A stretch of DNA of 44,559 nucleotides from an uncultured Pseudomonadota bacterium. Its GTDB lineage: Bacteria > Pseudomonadota > Gammaproteobacteria > Burkholderiales > Burkholderiaceae. The DNA lies in assembly GCA_946480245.1 (NCBI GenBank), contig CAMLIZ010000016.1, positions 1 to 44,559 of the forward strand. Direction: 5' to 3'. The position numbers and the translations under genes were made by a program. The stretch's first letter is position 1. Each line of letters begins with the position of its first letter. Shown here piece after piece: positions 8,278-17,584 of this stretch. Below the pieces are notes generated by a model. The model saw nothing but the letters and a program-made list of their open reading frames with translations. It was not told where the DNA came from and searched no databases.

Positions 8278-9151
8278 AGCCGAACGGCAGGCGCGCCAGC
8301 TCGCGCGCCATGGCGGGCAGCTCGTCCACCTCGGCGCGCAGGCGCACGCTGCCGTCGCGCAGCGGCGACAGCACGGCCAGCTCGGGCCGCAGCTGGCGCC
8401 GCGCGGTGGGCAGGTCGGTGTGCAGCAGCACCTCCACGTGGTGTGCACGCGGCAAGGTGGCGATCGCGTTGGTCAGGTAGCCCAGCACGTCGAAACCCTC
8501 CGGCCGGCCGAAGCTGGCCGGCAGCGGCTGCACCTGCACGACGCGGTCGAGGCGAAACGAGCGCAGGTCGCGCCGCAGGTGGCAGTGGCCCACGGCGTAC
8601 CAGGCGCCGCCGCGATACGCCACGCCGTAAGTGTCGAGTTCGCGCTCGGTGTCGTCGCCCTGCGCGCTGCGGTAGTGCAGGCGCACGCGCTGCTGCGCGC
8701 GCGCCGCTGCGCTGAGCGCCAGCAAGGCACTGCTGGAGCCTTCGGCAAACGGCCGCGCGAAATCCATCGCCACCGTGCGGTCGATGTCGCCCAGGCGGCG
8801 CCGCACGGCCTTGGGCATCACGCGCTCCAGCTTGGCCTGCGCACCGGCCACCGCGGGCGTGATGCCGGCCAGCCCGATCTGCCCGGCCGCGCGCAGCCCC
8901 ACCGCCAGCGCCAGCGCCTCGTCGGGGCTGAACATCATCGGCGGCAGCTTGTAGCCGGCGGCCAGCGCATAGCCGCCGTCGCGCCCGCGCTCGGTGGCGA
9001 TGGGCACGCCCAGCTCCACCAGGTGAGCGATGTAGCGGCGGATCGTGCGCCGGTCCACGCCGGCGCGCTGCGCCAGCTCGGCCCCGCCCACGCGCAGGTG
9101 GGCCTGCAGGATCTCCAGCACGGCAAGCACGCGGCTTGTGGGTTTGGCCAT
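8132..9151 (-). CDS. WYL-domain transcriptional regulator (DeoR-like HTH)
   Basis: The 339-residue product has an N-terminal winged helix (residues about 5-55: SRVLAVLEILQ, then RAGVDRRTIRRYIAHLVELG and a GRDGGYAL wing). A WYL domain follows at about 135-235, with RLHYRSAQGD and YRGGAWYAVGHC standing for the usual YR and WYL parts. The C-terminal extension block YLTNAIATLPRAHHVEVLLH follows. WYL regulators sense a ligand or nucleic acid and are usually local regulators. The ATG at 9151 is 100 bp from the divergent LysE fusion gene, which is the likeliest target. The last 23 or so residues (RARG/PAARRTRAG) are read antisense through the AraC remnant, so the native stop seems lost and the tail is probably non-native. 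Confidence 0.87.
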   Translation of the reverse strand: MAKPTSRVLAVLEILQAHLRVGGAELAQRAGVDRRTIRRYIAHLVELGVPIATERGRDGGYALAAGYKLPPMMFSPDEALALAVGLRAAGQIGLAGITPAVAGAQAKLERVMPKAVRRRLGDIDRTVAMDFARPFAEGSSSALLALSAAARAQQRVRLHYRSAQGDDTERELDTYGVAYRGGAWYAVGHCHLRRDLRSFRLDRVVQVQPLPASFGRPEGFDVLGYLTNAIATLPRAHHVEVLLHTDLPTARRQLRPELAVLSPLRDGSVRLRAEVDELPAMARELARLPFGFTIQRPAALRRELAAHLAWLAQQLASARGPVRAATRPAARRTRAGTPG

Positions 9152-9251
9152 GGCGCCATTGTGGGCCCGGCCTGCGCGATACAGGGCGGTTCCTGACCTA
9201 TATCGTTTCTACAGTGGCGCCATCGATGCACACAAACGCAAGGAGACCTCG

Positions 9252-10766
9252 ATGACCTCTTCCCCCGACCTGTGGCTGTTCTTCCTGCTGGTGTTCGGCG
9301 TGATCGTGCTGCCCGGCATGGACATGGCCTACGTGGCCAGCAATGCGTTGGTCGGCGGGCTGCGCGCCGGCGCGGTGGCAGTGGCCGGCATCATGGCCGG
9401 CGGCGCGGTGCATGTGGCGGTGGCCGCCACCGGCATCGCCGCGCTGCTCACGGTGTGGCCGGCGGCGTTCAACCTTGTGCTCGCGGCCGGCTCGGCCTAC
9501 ATGCTGTGGGTGGGCTGGAGCATCCTGCGCGCAGGGGCCATGTCGGCCAGCGCCGAGCGCGGCGCGGCGCTGCCGGCGCAGCGCGTGTTCGGCCGCGCGC
9601 TGCTCACCTGTCTGCTCAACCCCAAGGCCTATGCGTTCACGCTGGCGGTGTTTCCGGCGTTCGTGCGGCCGGGGCCGCGGCCGCTCGCGCTGCAAGCCGC
9701 GTGGCTGGCGCTCATCGTGGTGGGCACGCAGGCGCTGGTGTATGGCGCCGTGGCGCTGGCGGCGGCCGGCAGCGGGCGCTTCAGCCTGGCGGGACGCTGG
9801 ATTCCGCGCGCGGCGGGCACGCTGCTGATCGTCGGCGCCGCGGCCACGCTGCTGCTCGGCTGGAAGCCGGCGCAGGCGCAAGCGGCTGCAACGCCCCAGG
9901 CGGCCGTGCGCGACGCGTCGCACGACTTCGACTTCCTGCTCGGCGACTGGCACATCGACAACCGTAAGCGCCTGGTGCTGCTGAAGGGCGAGGACCGCTG
10001 GGAGACCTTCGGCGCCGAGTCGCACGTGCGGCCGCTGCCCGCCGTGGGCAACCGCGACGACTTCGAGGCCCCTGCGTGGCGCCCGGGCGAGGTGGGCACC
10101 ACGCTGCGCATCTACAACCCGCACACCGGCCTGTGGAGCCTGTACTGGCTGAACAACCACGGCGCCGGCCTGAACGCCCGCAGCGGCGAGTTGCTGGCGC
10201 CAGTGGTGGGTGGCTTCCGGGGTGACGACGGTGTGTTCGAAGGCGACGACCAGTACCAGGGCCGCCCGATCCGCGTGCGCTACACGTGGCATCGCGTGGA
10301 TGCCGATCACGTCGATTGGGCGCAGGCGTTTTCACCCGACGGCGGCAAGAGCTGGGAGACCAACTGGACGATGGCGATGACGCGCCACGACCCGGTGGCC
10401 GACATCCTGGGGGTCGAGCAGCACCTGTGCGACGGCTACCTGCACGGGGACACGCAGATATTGCAGCGCGACCTGGCCGAAGGCTTCACCCTGATCAACG
10501 GGCGCGGCGAGATCGGCACCAAGGCCGAGGACATTGCCGCCGCGCGCAACGGCGACATCCGCTATACCCGCTTCGAGAACCGCGACATGCAGGTGCGCCT
10601 GCTCGGCCACGACACCGCCATCGTCACCGGCATCACCTCCTTGGCCGGCAGCGGTAAGAACGGCAAGCCCTTTGACGGCGACGTGCGATTCACCGACACC
10701 TTCATCCTGCAAGACGGGCACTGGCAGCTGGCGGCAGGCCAGGCCTCGTCGGCGCTGCCACGCTGA
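9252..10766 (+). CDS. LysE/RhtB-type exporter fused to DUF1579-like and SnoaL/DUF4440-like domains
   Basis: The ATG at 9252 follows AGGAG by 6 bases. Residues 1-215 are a LysE-family amino-acid exporter with about six membrane segments and the family's LPGMDMAYV, GGLRAGAVAVAGIMAGGAVH and NPKAYAFTL blocks. After a short Gln/Ala linker, residues about 222-375 form a soluble domain with HDFDFLLGDWHIDN and repeated Trp-rich strands, as in DUF1579-type lipocalin-like proteins. Residues about 380-500 resemble a SnoaL/DUF4440 domain (VEQHLCDGYLHGDTQILQRDLAEGF, then DTFILQDGHWQLAAGQ). The frame is continuous with no stop. LysE proteins normally end near residue 210, so this is a three-part fusion. 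It is divergent from a WYL regulator. Export of a small molecule is likely; the role of the soluble part is unknown. Confidence 0.85.
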   Translation: MTSSPDLWLFFLLVFGVIVLPGMDMAYVASNALVGGLRAGAVAVAGIMAGGAVHVAVAATGIAALLTVWPAAFNLVLAAGSAYMLWVGWSILRAGAMSASAERGAALPAQRVFGRALLTCLLNPKAYAFTLAVFPAFVRPGPRPLALQAAWLALIVVGTQALVYGAVALAAAGSGRFSLAGRWIPRAAGTLLIVGAAATLLLGWKPAQAQAAATPQAAVRDASHDFDFLLGDWHIDNRKRLVLLKGEDRWETFGAESHVRPLPAVGNRDDFEAPAWRPGEVGTTLRIYNPHTGLWSLYWLNNHGAGLNARSGELLAPVVGGFRGDDGVFEGDDQYQGRPIRVRYTWHRVDADHVDWAQAFSPDGGKSWETNWTMAMTRHDPVADILGVEQHLCDGYLHGDTQILQRDLAEGFTLINGRGEIGTKAEDIAAARNGDIRYTRFENRDMQVRLLGHDTAIVTGITSLAGSGKNGKPFDGDVRFTDTFILQDGHWQLAAGQASSALPR

Positions 10767-10795
10767 GCACCGGTGCACGGAGCGCAGGCGCAGTG

Positions 10796-11995
10796 CTACA
10801 CCTTGCGCTGCTTCACGCGCGCGCCGTCGGCCACCGCCGGCGGCGGATACACGATCACCTGCGCTCCCGGTTGCAGCCCGCTCTTGATCCACGCGGCGGT
10901 GCCGTTGCGCGCCGCCACCTCCACCGGCTGCAGCCGGGCACGCCCGCCCTGCAGCACGAACACCGCCATCGCCCCGGCTGCGTCGGCACGCGGGAACACC
11001 GCGCTCACCGGCACCTGCAGCGCCTGCTCGACCTGGCGCGTCACGATGCGCACGCCCACGCGATACGCGTCACCCAACGCGGCCCAGCGCTCGGGCGGAC
11101 TGGTGATGTCGATCAGCACGCGCACGCGCTGCTCCTCCACGCCGAGCGCCGACACCTTGGTAAAGGCGCCGGGCTCCACCAGCCGCACGCGGCCCTGCAG
11201 CGTGCCCTCGCCGCCCCAGCGCTCGATCACAACCGGGCTGCCCGGGCGGGCCTGCAGCGCGTCGGTGGTGAGCAGCTCGGCCACCACCTCCATGCGCGAG
11301 GTGTCGCCCAGCTCGAGCAGCGGCGTGCCGAGTGCCACCGTGGCCTCGCTGGCCTGCACCACGCGCAGCACGCGGCCCGCCACCGGCGCGCGCACCACGA
11401 AGGTCCGCGCACCGCCGGGGCGTTGCACCGCGCCGAGTGCCGCGCGCGCCTGCTCCACCTGGTGCGCGGCGGCGTGCTGCTCCTGCGCGGCCGCGTCCAG
11501 CTCCTTTTCGGCAGCCTTCAGGCCGAGGCGGTCGTTTTCCAGCTTGGTGGGCGCCACGAAGCCCTGGCGCGACAGCTCCTCGCTGCGCTGCAACTCGTTG
11601 CGCGCCTGCTGCAGCGCCACGCGCGCGCCCTCCACCCGCGCGCCTGCGCGCTGCACGTTGGCCTGCGCGATCTCCACCTGCGCCTGCTGCTCGCGCAGCG
11701 TGCGCTCGTCCTGCATCGGCGCCAGCACCGGCATCAGCGTGGCCAGTGGCATGTCGGGCTGCACGGCATCGCCCTCGCGCAGCGTGATGCGCTCCAGCAC
11801 GCCGGCCAGCGGCGCGCTGATCACGAAGCGGTCGCGCACGCGGGTCTTGCCGTCCTCCTCGATGCTGGTCTCGAAGTGCCCTTGCGTGGCCTGCGCGGTT
11901 TCCACGGCCACCGGGCGCGGCGCGAACGCCCAGGCCAGCACCAGCACCGCCGCCGCGGTGCCGCCGATGGCGTAAGCCCATGTCTTGCGGTTCAT
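10796..11995 (-). CDS. Periplasmic adaptor (HlyD/RND-MFP type) of an ABC exporter
   Basis: The 399-residue product has one N-terminal membrane anchor (residues about 8-26) and then the adaptor layout: a first half-lipoyl strand (RFVISAPLAGVLERI, about 55), a long coiled coil rich in Gln, Ala and Glu (about 95-190), a second lipoyl half (FVVRAPVAGRVLRVV, about 197), a beta barrel, and a C-terminal membrane-proximal domain. Such adaptors bridge an inner-membrane transporter to an outer-membrane channel. It is the last gene of a three-gene operon, starting 4 bp after the permease stop with AAGGGA as ribosome site. No outer-membrane factor gene is in view. The substrate is not deducible. Confidence 0.92.
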   Translation of the reverse strand: MNRKTWAYAIGGTAAAVLVLAWAFAPRPVAVETAQATQGHFETSIEEDGKTRVRDRFVISAPLAGVLERITLREGDAVQPDMPLATLMPVLAPMQDERTLREQQAQVEIAQANVQRAGARVEGARVALQQARNELQRSEELSRQGFVAPTKLENDRLGLKAAEKELDAAAQEQHAAAHQVEQARAALGAVQRPGGARTFVVRAPVAGRVLRVVQASEATVALGTPLLELGDTSRMEVVAELLTTDALQARPGSPVVIERWGGEGTLQGRVRLVEPGAFTKVSALGVEEQRVRVLIDITSPPERWAALGDAYRVGVRIVTRQVEQALQVPVSAVFPRADAAGAMAVFVLQGGRARLQPVEVAARNGTAAWIKSGLQPGAQVIVYPPPAVADGARVKQRKV

Positions 11996-11999
11996 CGTC

Positions 12000-14372
12000 T
12001 CAATCCCTTGTCTTCAAGGCCGCCACCATGTCCAGCCGGTCGATGCGCCGGCGCACCACCAGCGCGCTGCCCACGCCGGCGATCACCACGCACAACGCAG
12101 CCCACGCATAGGTGCGCGGCTGGATCACGGTGGGAAAGTAGAACTGGTCGGACTTCAGCAGCTCGCTCACGGCGTGGATCAGCCCGTAGCCGAGCGCCAT
12201 GCCCAGCGGCAGCGCGAGCCCGATCGCGATGGCCATCTCGCCGAGCAGGAAGCCCGACACCTCGGCCCGGGTGAAGCCGAGCACGCGCAGGCTGGCCAGC
12301 TCCCAGGCGCGCTCGGCCAGCGCGATGCGCGCGTTGTTGTAGACCACGCCGATGGCGATCACCACCGCAAAGGTGGTGAGGATCGTGCTCATGATGCGCA
12401 CGTTGCGCGCGCTGATCTCCTCCATGTTGCGCAGCATGGTGGCCTTGCTGAAGGCCCCCGCCACCTTGGGCAACGCCTTGGTGGCCTCCAGCAGCGCAGC
12501 TTCGTGCTGCGCGTCCACCGACAGCACGAAGCCGCCGGTCACGTCGCCGTCGCCCAGCAGGCGGTTCAGCTCGCGCCGGTCCATGTAGGCATTCACGCCC
12601 ATCATGACGCGCACGGTGCCTGCCACCGGCAAGGCCAGCGTGCGCGGCGCCCCGGTGAGCACCTCGGCCTGCACGATGTCGCCCGGCTTCACGCCCAGCT
12701 TGTCGGCCAGGCGGTCGGTGAGCAGCAGGCCGCGGTTTTCCAGCAGGCTCTCGCGGTTGTCCACGTCGATCACGCGGTACAGCTCGGCGCGTCCGGCATA
12801 GCCGCGGATCAGGCCGCGCTCGGCGCGATGGCCGTGGCTCAAGTTCACCGGCACGAAGCGCGTGGATTCCACCGCGCTCACGCCGGGCAGGCGCGCCAGC
12901 TCCAGGCGCGCGCTGTCGTCCACCGCGTCGATGGTCCACACGCTTACGTCGCCGCGCAGCGACACGTTGAACTGCGTGTCCACGATGGTGTCGATGGCGT
13001 CGCGGAAGAAGTTGCCCATGATCGTGATGGCCACCGCCGCCGCGATGCCGCCCACCGACAAGGCCGTGCGCAGCGGCCGGCGCTCCATGTTGCGCACGAT
13101 CATTCGCAGCGCCGGGCCGATGCGCTGGATGCCCAGGCGCTCCAGCAGCGTGCGGCGGTAGTGCCCGGGCGCCGGCGGACGCATCGCCTCGGCCGGTGCC
13201 AGCCGCACCGTGGCCAGGATCGCATTGAGCGTGCCCAGCACCGCGGTGGCCAGCGTGATGCCGCCGCTGGTGAACAGCAGCCATGGCGCAATGCGGTGCT
13301 CGAAGCGCGGAAAGTGGAAGAACTCCGCATACAGCCCGGTGAACATCAAGCCCAGCCGGTCACCCACCAGCACGCCCAGCGCCAGGCCGAGCGCCACGAT
13401 CAGCAGCACCAGCTTCAGGTAGTGCAGCCCGATCGCCAAGTTGGGGTAGCCCAACGCCTTGAGCGCGGCGATCTGCTCGCGCTGCGTGTTCACCAGGCGC
13501 GAGATCACCACGTTCAGCAGGAACGCCGCCACCGCCAGAAAGATCGCCGGCAGCACGGTGCCCAGCACGCGCTGCTCCTTGATCTCGTTGTCCAGCATCT
13601 GGTGCGAGTTCTGCTGTGCGCGGCCATGCACGTCCCGCCCGCCGTACGGCGCCAGGCGCTGCGCCAGGCCGTCGGCCACCGCCTGCTCCGACGCACCGGG
13701 CGCCAGCTTCACCGCCACATGGTTGAAGGCGCCCTGCATGTCGTAGGCGGCGGCCAGCACGTCACGGTCGACCCAGAAGATGCCGTAGCCGCGCAGGTCC
13801 GGCATGCCCCACAGGCCGGCGAAGATGAATTCCGGCGACAGTGCCAGCCCGCTCACGCGCAGCGTGCGCTGCTTGCCGTTGACCAGCACGTTGAGCGTGT
13901 CGCCGAACTTGAGGTGGTGCGCCTGCGCAAAGCCCTCGGACACCAGTGCCGGAATGCTGCTGTCGCCGTGCGCGGAGCCGGCCGGTCCCAGCCCCTGGCC
14001 GGCGCTCACCGTCACCAGGTTCATGCGGCGCGGCGCCCGCGCGTCGATGCCGATCAGCTGGCCGATGATCGGATCGGGCAGCCCGGGAATCTCCACACGC
14101 ACCATCGCCTCGATCGTGGTCTGCACGTCGGCCACGCCCGGCACCTCGCGCAACGTGGCGGCCAGCGAGTTGGGCGCGCGCTTCAGGCTGGCGAACAAGT
14201 CGGCAAAACGGCCCTCGGCGTAGTAGTCGTCGCGCGCCAGCGCCAGTGAATCCACCGCCGACAGGCTGGTGATGAAGCCGCCGATGCCGCTGGCCACCAC
14301 GAGCGCGATCGTGAGCGCCTGGCTCCACATGCGGCGCAGGTCGCGCAGCAGCTTGCGGTCCAGCGCCTTCAC
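12000..14372 (-). CDS. ABC transporter permease with two FtsX domains
   Basis: The 790-residue product begins with one membrane segment (about 18-38), then a large periplasmic MacB-PCD-like domain (about 40-240). A first group of three membrane helices follows (about 270-390), then a further helix near 435, a second periplasmic domain, and a last group of three helices (about 660-780). This is the long duplicated FtsX form, in which one polypeptide supplies both halves. It starts with GTG at 14372, overlapping the ATPase stop as GTGA, so translation is probably coupled. Together with the ATPase and the adaptor it forms a complete inner-membrane export unit of the MacAB/DevBCA type, moving lipids, peptides or drugs. 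Confidence 0.91.
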   Translation of the reverse strand: MKALDRKLLRDLRRMWSQALTIALVVASGIGGFITSLSAVDSLALARDDYYAEGRFADLFASLKRAPNSLAATLREVPGVADVQTTIEAMVRVEIPGLPDPIIGQLIGIDARAPRRMNLVTVSAGQGLGPAGSAHGDSSIPALVSEGFAQAHHLKFGDTLNVLVNGKQRTLRVSGLALSPEFIFAGLWGMPDLRGYGIFWVDRDVLAAAYDMQGAFNHVAVKLAPGASEQAVADGLAQRLAPYGGRDVHGRAQQNSHQMLDNEIKEQRVLGTVLPAIFLAVAAFLLNVVISRLVNTQREQIAALKALGYPNLAIGLHYLKLVLLIVALGLALGVLVGDRLGLMFTGLYAEFFHFPRFEHRIAPWLLFTSGGITLATAVLGTLNAILATVRLAPAEAMRPPAPGHYRRTLLERLGIQRIGPALRMIVRNMERRPLRTALSVGGIAAAVAITIMGNFFRDAIDTIVDTQFNVSLRGDVSVWTIDAVDDSARLELARLPGVSAVESTRFVPVNLSHGHRAERGLIRGYAGRAELYRVIDVDNRESLLENRGLLLTDRLADKLGVKPGDIVQAEVLTGAPRTLALPVAGTVRVMMGVNAYMDRRELNRLLGDGDVTGGFVLSVDAQHEAALLEATKALPKVAGAFSKATMLRNMEEISARNVRIMSTILTTFAVVIAIGVVYNNARIALAERAWELASLRVLGFTRAEVSGFLLGEMAIAIGLALPLGMALGYGLIHAVSELLKSDQFYFPTVIQPRTYAWAALCVVIAGVGSALVVRRRIDRLDMVAALKTRD

Positions 14373-15112
14373 CAGCGCAGCTCCGATGGCGCGATCTTGT
14401 GCGCGTTGCGCTCCACGCGCTGGATGCGCCCGTCGCCCAGGTACACCACGCGATCGGCCATGCCCGCGATGGGCGCGTTGTGCGTGATCACCACCGCGGT
14501 GGTGCCGAGCTCACGGTTGATGCGCTCGATCACCTCGAGCACCAGCTTGCCGGTCTGGTAATCCAGCGCGCCGGTGGGCTCGTCGCACAACAGCACGTCG
14601 GGCCGCTTGACGATGGCGCGCGCGATCGCCACGCGCTGCTGCTCGCCGCCGCTCAGCTGCGCCGGAAAGTGGTCGCGCCGCGGCGTAAGGCCCACGCGAT
14701 CGATCGCCTCGTCGATCGGCATCGGGTGCTGCGCGATGTCGGTCACCAGCGCCACGTTCTCGCGCACCGTGAGGCTGGGAATCAGGTTGTAGAACTGGAA
14801 CACGAAGCCCACGTGCTCGCGCCGGTACGCGGTGAGCTCGGCCTCGCTGGCGCCGCTGAGCGCATGGTCGGCAAAGCGCACCTCGCCGGAGGTGGGCACG
14901 TCCAGCCCGCCCAGGATGTTGAGCAGCGTGGATTTGCCGCTGCCCGAAGGGCCGAGCAGCACCACGAACTCGCCGCGCGAGATGTCGAGGTTCACGTCGC
15001 GCAGCGCGTGCACCTCCACCTCGCCGGTGCGATACACCTTGCTCAGGCCGCGGGCGTAAAAGATGGGCGCCGCAGTGTCGGAGCCGGTGACGGAGGGGAG
15101 CGCGTCGGTCAT
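14369..15112 (-). CDS. ABC transporter ATPase (MacB/LolD subfamily)
   Basis: The 247-residue ATPase has all the expected motifs: Walker [10 protein letters not shown] (residues 54-62), a Q-loop in [14 protein letters not shown], the signature LSGGEQQR, Walker [13 protein letters not shown] and the switch His in VITHN. The FQFYNLIP and DEPTGALD forms are typical of the MacB/LolD/FtsE group that powers FtsX-type permeases, in keeping with the next gene. The ATG is at 15112. It is the first gene of the export operon; a TTGAG-N4-GTCAA sequence 57 bp upstream may be a regulatory site. Confidence 0.95.
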   Translation of the reverse strand: MTDALPSVTGSDTAAPIFYARGLSKVYRTGEVEVHALRDVNLDISRGEFVVLLGPSGSGKSTLLNILGGLDVPTSGEVRFADHALSGASEAELTAYRREHVGFVFQFYNLIPSLTVRENVALVTDIAQHPMPIDEAIDRVGLTPRRDHFPAQLSGGEQQRVAIARAIVKRPDVLLCDEPTGALDYQTGKLVLEVIERINRELGTTAVVITHNAPIAGMADRVVYLGDGRIQRVERNAHKIAPSELRW

Positions 15113-15168
15113 CGTGGCAGCGGCTTCGAGCCGTGCCAGCGATTGTGGTGAGCGCCCCAGCGCGCGGC

Positions 15169-15182
15169 TTGAGGCCGGTCAA
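15169..15182. promoter_or_regulatory. FNR/Anr-like box (variant) upstream of ABC export operon
   Basis: The 14 bases TTGAGGCCGGTCAA match the FNR/Anr/FixK pattern TTGAT-N4-(A/G)TCAA at every defined position except the fifth. The site centres about 63 bases upstream of the ATPase ATG (15112). On its own it would be weak evidence, but two exact matches and one other variant occur elsewhere in the window, each upstream of genes. Confidence 0.4.
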
Positions 15183-15213
15183 GCCCCGGCCGCGCGGATG
15201 CCAGCAGCAGCGC

Positions 15214-15603
15214 CTACGGCCTGGCGGCGCGCCACACGCCGTTGACGCCTTCGCCGCTCTTGTCGCCGGGCTTGGCGTCTTTGATCCAGCGGTACAGGGG
15301 CTTGCCCTTGTACGCCCACTGGCGCGAGCCGTCGTCGCGCACCACCACGCTGTAGCCCGCCGGGGCTTGCGCGCCCGCAGCCGCGGCCAGCGGCGGCCAG
15401 TTCTCGGCGCACTTGCCGTTGCACACGCTCTTGCCGCCGCCTTCCGGATCCTTGTCGAAGGTGTACAGCGTCATGCCGTCGGGTGCGGTGAGCACGCCCT
15501 CGGTCACCTTGGCGGGCGCCATCGATGCGTCGCCGCCCGAGTAGGACGCACACGCCTGCAGCAGCGCCACGGCCGGCACAGCCAGCCACATCCGTACGTT
15601 CAT
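15214..15603 (-). CDS. COG4315-type secreted-repeat lipoprotein
   Basis: The 129-residue product has a short signal peptide ending in LLQAC, so Cys18 should be lipidated. The mature part carries the COG4315 repeat: [27 protein letters not shown], with its paired Cys, and a second copy-like block [17 protein letters not shown]. Proteins of this group are outer-membrane or periplasmic lipoproteins of unknown function, often near redox or stress genes. The start at 15603 is set by GGAGATCACG just upstream; the longer frame to 15660 would spoil the signal peptide. It is followed on the same strand by the ABC operon about 100 bp away. Confidence 0.85.
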   Translation of the reverse strand: MNVRMWLAVPAVALLQACASYSGGDASMAPAKVTEGVLTAPDGMTLYTFDKDPEGGGKSVCNGKCAENWPPLAAAAGAQAPAGYSVVVRDDGSRQWAYKGKPLYRWIKDAKPGDKSGEGVNGVWRAARP

Positions 15604-15677
15604 CGTGATCTCCGATCGAGGTTGTTGACTCCCGGTATACGCACGGGCAACGCGCGGCATTCCACCCGCCCGCGAAA

Positions 15678-15691
15678 TTGCGTTGCGTCAA
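15678..15691. promoter_or_regulatory. FNR/Anr-like box (variant) upstream of uspA-adh
   Basis: The sequence TTGCGTTGCGTCAA has a perfect right half (GTCAA) and a left half TTGCG in place of TTGAT. It centres about 60 bp before the UspA ATG at 15745, a normal activator position if transcription starts near 15725. UspA and zinc dehydrogenase genes are classic Anr/FNR targets in proteobacteria, which is the main reason for calling it. Confidence 0.35.
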
Positions 15692-15744
15692 GGGACGCGG
15701 GGGCACACCGCCGAAGAATGGCGGCAACTCCCGTGGAGCCCGCC

Positions 15745-16587
15745 ATGAACTACCGCACCCTGCTCGTCCACCTCGACCCGCATCCGCGCTGCGACGCGCG
15801 CATCGCCTATGCCGCGCAGATTGCAGCGGCGCTGGACGCCCACGTGATCGGGCTGGCGCCGAGCGGCCTGCTCGGCCTGCCGCTGGAGGCCGGCCCCGCC
15901 CTGCTCGGGCTGGACGTGATCACCACCGCGCTGGCCGACCTGCGACGCCAGGCCGAGCAGCGCTGCGCACACTTCCGCGAGCGCTGCACCGCGCTGGGGG
16001 TGAAATCCTTCGAGGCGGTGGCCGACGACGCCCCGAGCGCCGAGTCGATCGTGGCGCATGCGCCCTTCAGTGACCTGGTAGTGATCGGCCAGGCCGACCT
16101 GGACGCACCGCTGGGCCGCCAGGCGCAGGACATGGTGGAGCGCGTGGCGCTGAACAGCGCGCGCCCGACACTGGTGCTGCCGTATGCCGGCCGCTTCGAG
16201 CACCTGCCCGAGACCGTGCTGGTCGCGTGGGATGGTGGGCGTGAAGCCGCGCGCGCCGTGGCCGACGCCTTGCCGCTGCTGCAGCGCGCACAGCAGGTGC
16301 ACGTGCTGCGCTGCAGCCACCTGGGCGACGCGCAGAACGACGACGCGCGGCCGCAGCTCGACGCCCTGCACCGCTGGCTGATGTGGCATGGCGTGGATGC
16401 CCAGGTGCACCTGGAGACCACCGAGATCGCCTACGGCGACGCGATGCTCTCGCGCGCCGCCGACCTGGGCGCCGACCTGCTGGTGATGGGCGCCTACGGC
16501 CACCCGCGCTGGACCGAGCGCGTGATGGGCGGCGTGACGCGCAACATCCTCGAGGCCATGACCCTGCCCGTGCTGCTGTCGCACTGA
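15745..16587 (+). CDS. Universal stress protein, tandem UspA domains
   Basis: The 280-residue protein opens MNYRTLLVHLDPHPRCDARI and contains two UspA-like halves (about 1-145 and 150-280). The second half ends LGADLLVMGAYGHPRWTERV followed by MGGVTRNILEAMTLPVLLSH, the classic nucleotide-binding loop and terminal strand. The family aids survival of starvation, redox and low-oxygen stress in the cytoplasm. The ATG follows GTGGAG by 7-8 bases. Only 7 bp separate it from the alcohol dehydrogenase gene, so the two are surely co-transcribed, and a degenerate FNR-like box lies upstream. Confidence 0.92.
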   Translation: MNYRTLLVHLDPHPRCDARIAYAAQIAAALDAHVIGLAPSGLLGLPLEAGPALLGLDVITTALADLRRQAEQRCAHFRERCTALGVKSFEAVADDAPSAESIVAHAPFSDLVVIGQADLDAPLGRQAQDMVERVALNSARPTLVLPYAGRFEHLPETVLVAWDGGREAARAVADALPLLQRAQQVHVLRCSHLGDAQNDDARPQLDALHRWLMWHGVDAQVHLETTEIAYGDAMLSRAADLGADLLVMGAYGHPRWTERVMGGVTRNILEAMTLPVLLSH

Positions 16588-16594
16588 GCACGCC

Positions 16595-17584
16595 ATGCGC
16601 GCGATGGTGCTGCACCGCCCGGGCGCGCCGCTCGTGCCCGAGGAACGCCCCGACCCACAGCCCGGGCCAGGTGAGGTGCGCGTGCGTGTGGCCGCCTGCG
16701 CCGTCTGCCGCACCGACCTGCACGTGGTGGACGGCGAGCTGCCACAGGCGCGGCTGCCGGTGATCCCCGGCCACGAGATCGTGGGCCTGGTGGATGCGCT
16801 CGGCCCTGGCGTGCACACCCTGGCGCTCGGCGAGCGCGTGGGCATCCCCTGGCTGGGCCACACCTGCGGCCACTGCCGCTACTGCCATGCCGGGCGCGAG
16901 AACCTGTGCGACGAACCGCAGTTCACCGGCTACACGCGCGACGGCGGCTTTGCCACGCACGTGGTGGCCGACGCCGCCTTCTGCCTGCCGCTGCACGGCC
17001 TGCACCAGAGCTCTGTGCAGCTGGCGCCGCTGCTGTGCGCCGGCCTGATCGGCTGGCGTGCGCTGCGCGCCGCGGGCGACGACGCGCACGACCTCGGCCT
17101 GTATGGCTTTGGTGCCGCGGCGCATCTGCTCATCCAGGTGGCGCTGCACCAGGGCCGGCGCGTCTACGCCTTCACGCGGCCGGGTGACGAGGCCGCGCAG
17201 GCCTTTGCGCGCCGCCTCGGCGCCACCTGGGCCGGCGGCTCCGACGAAGCGCCGCCGCAGCCGCTGGACGCCGCCATCCTGTTTGCGCCCGTGGGTGAGC
17301 TGGTGCCGCGCGCGCTGGCGGCGGTGCGCAAGGGCGGCCGCGTGGTGTGCGGCGGCATCCACATGAGCGACATCCCCAGCTTCCCGTACAGCCTGCTGTG
17401 GCAGGAGCGCGAGCTGGTGTCGGTGGCCAACCTCACGCGGCACGACGGACGCGACTTCCTGCTGCTGGCCGCCGCCACGCCGCTGCACGTGGAAACGCGC
17501 GGCTACCCGCTGGAGCAGGCCAACCAGGCGCTCGACGACCTGCGCCAGGGCCGGCTGCAGGGCGCGGCCGTGCTCGTGCCCTGA
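16595..17584 (+). CDS. Zinc-dependent alcohol dehydrogenase family protein
   Basis: The 329-residue product is a medium-chain dehydrogenase. Catalytic zinc ligands are in CAVCRTDLH (Cys38) and GHEIVG (His60), and the structural zinc is bound by the four Cys of CGHCRYCHAGRENLC. The cofactor domain has LYGFGAAAHLLIQVA in place of the usual GLGGLGH, so the nucleotide loop is slightly altered but glycine-containing. It probably interconverts an alcohol and an aldehyde with NAD(P)H. It lies 7 bp after uspA and overlaps the next start by one base (TGATG). The pairing with UspA suggests a fermentative or low-oxygen role, which is inference. Confidence 0.93.
   Translation: MRAMVLHRPGAPLVPEERPDPQPGPGEVRVRVAACAVCRTDLHVVDGELPQARLPVIPGHEIVGLVDALGPGVHTLALGERVGIPWLGHTCGHCRYCHAGRENLCDEPQFTGYTRDGGFATHVVADAAFCLPLHGLHQSSVQLAPLLCAGLIGWRALRAAGDDAHDLGLYGFGAAAHLLIQVALHQGRRVYAFTRPGDEAAQAFARRLGATWAGGSDEAPPQPLDAAILFAPVGELVPRALAAVRKGGRVVCGGIHMSDIPSFPYSLLWQERELVSVANLTRHDGRDFLLLAAATPLHVETRGYPLEQANQALDDLRQGRLQGAAVLVP

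Noticed and set aside
11985..14249. Plus-strand ORF of 754 codons
   Set aside because: Antisense to the FtsX permease; rich in His, Gln and Arg with no motif.
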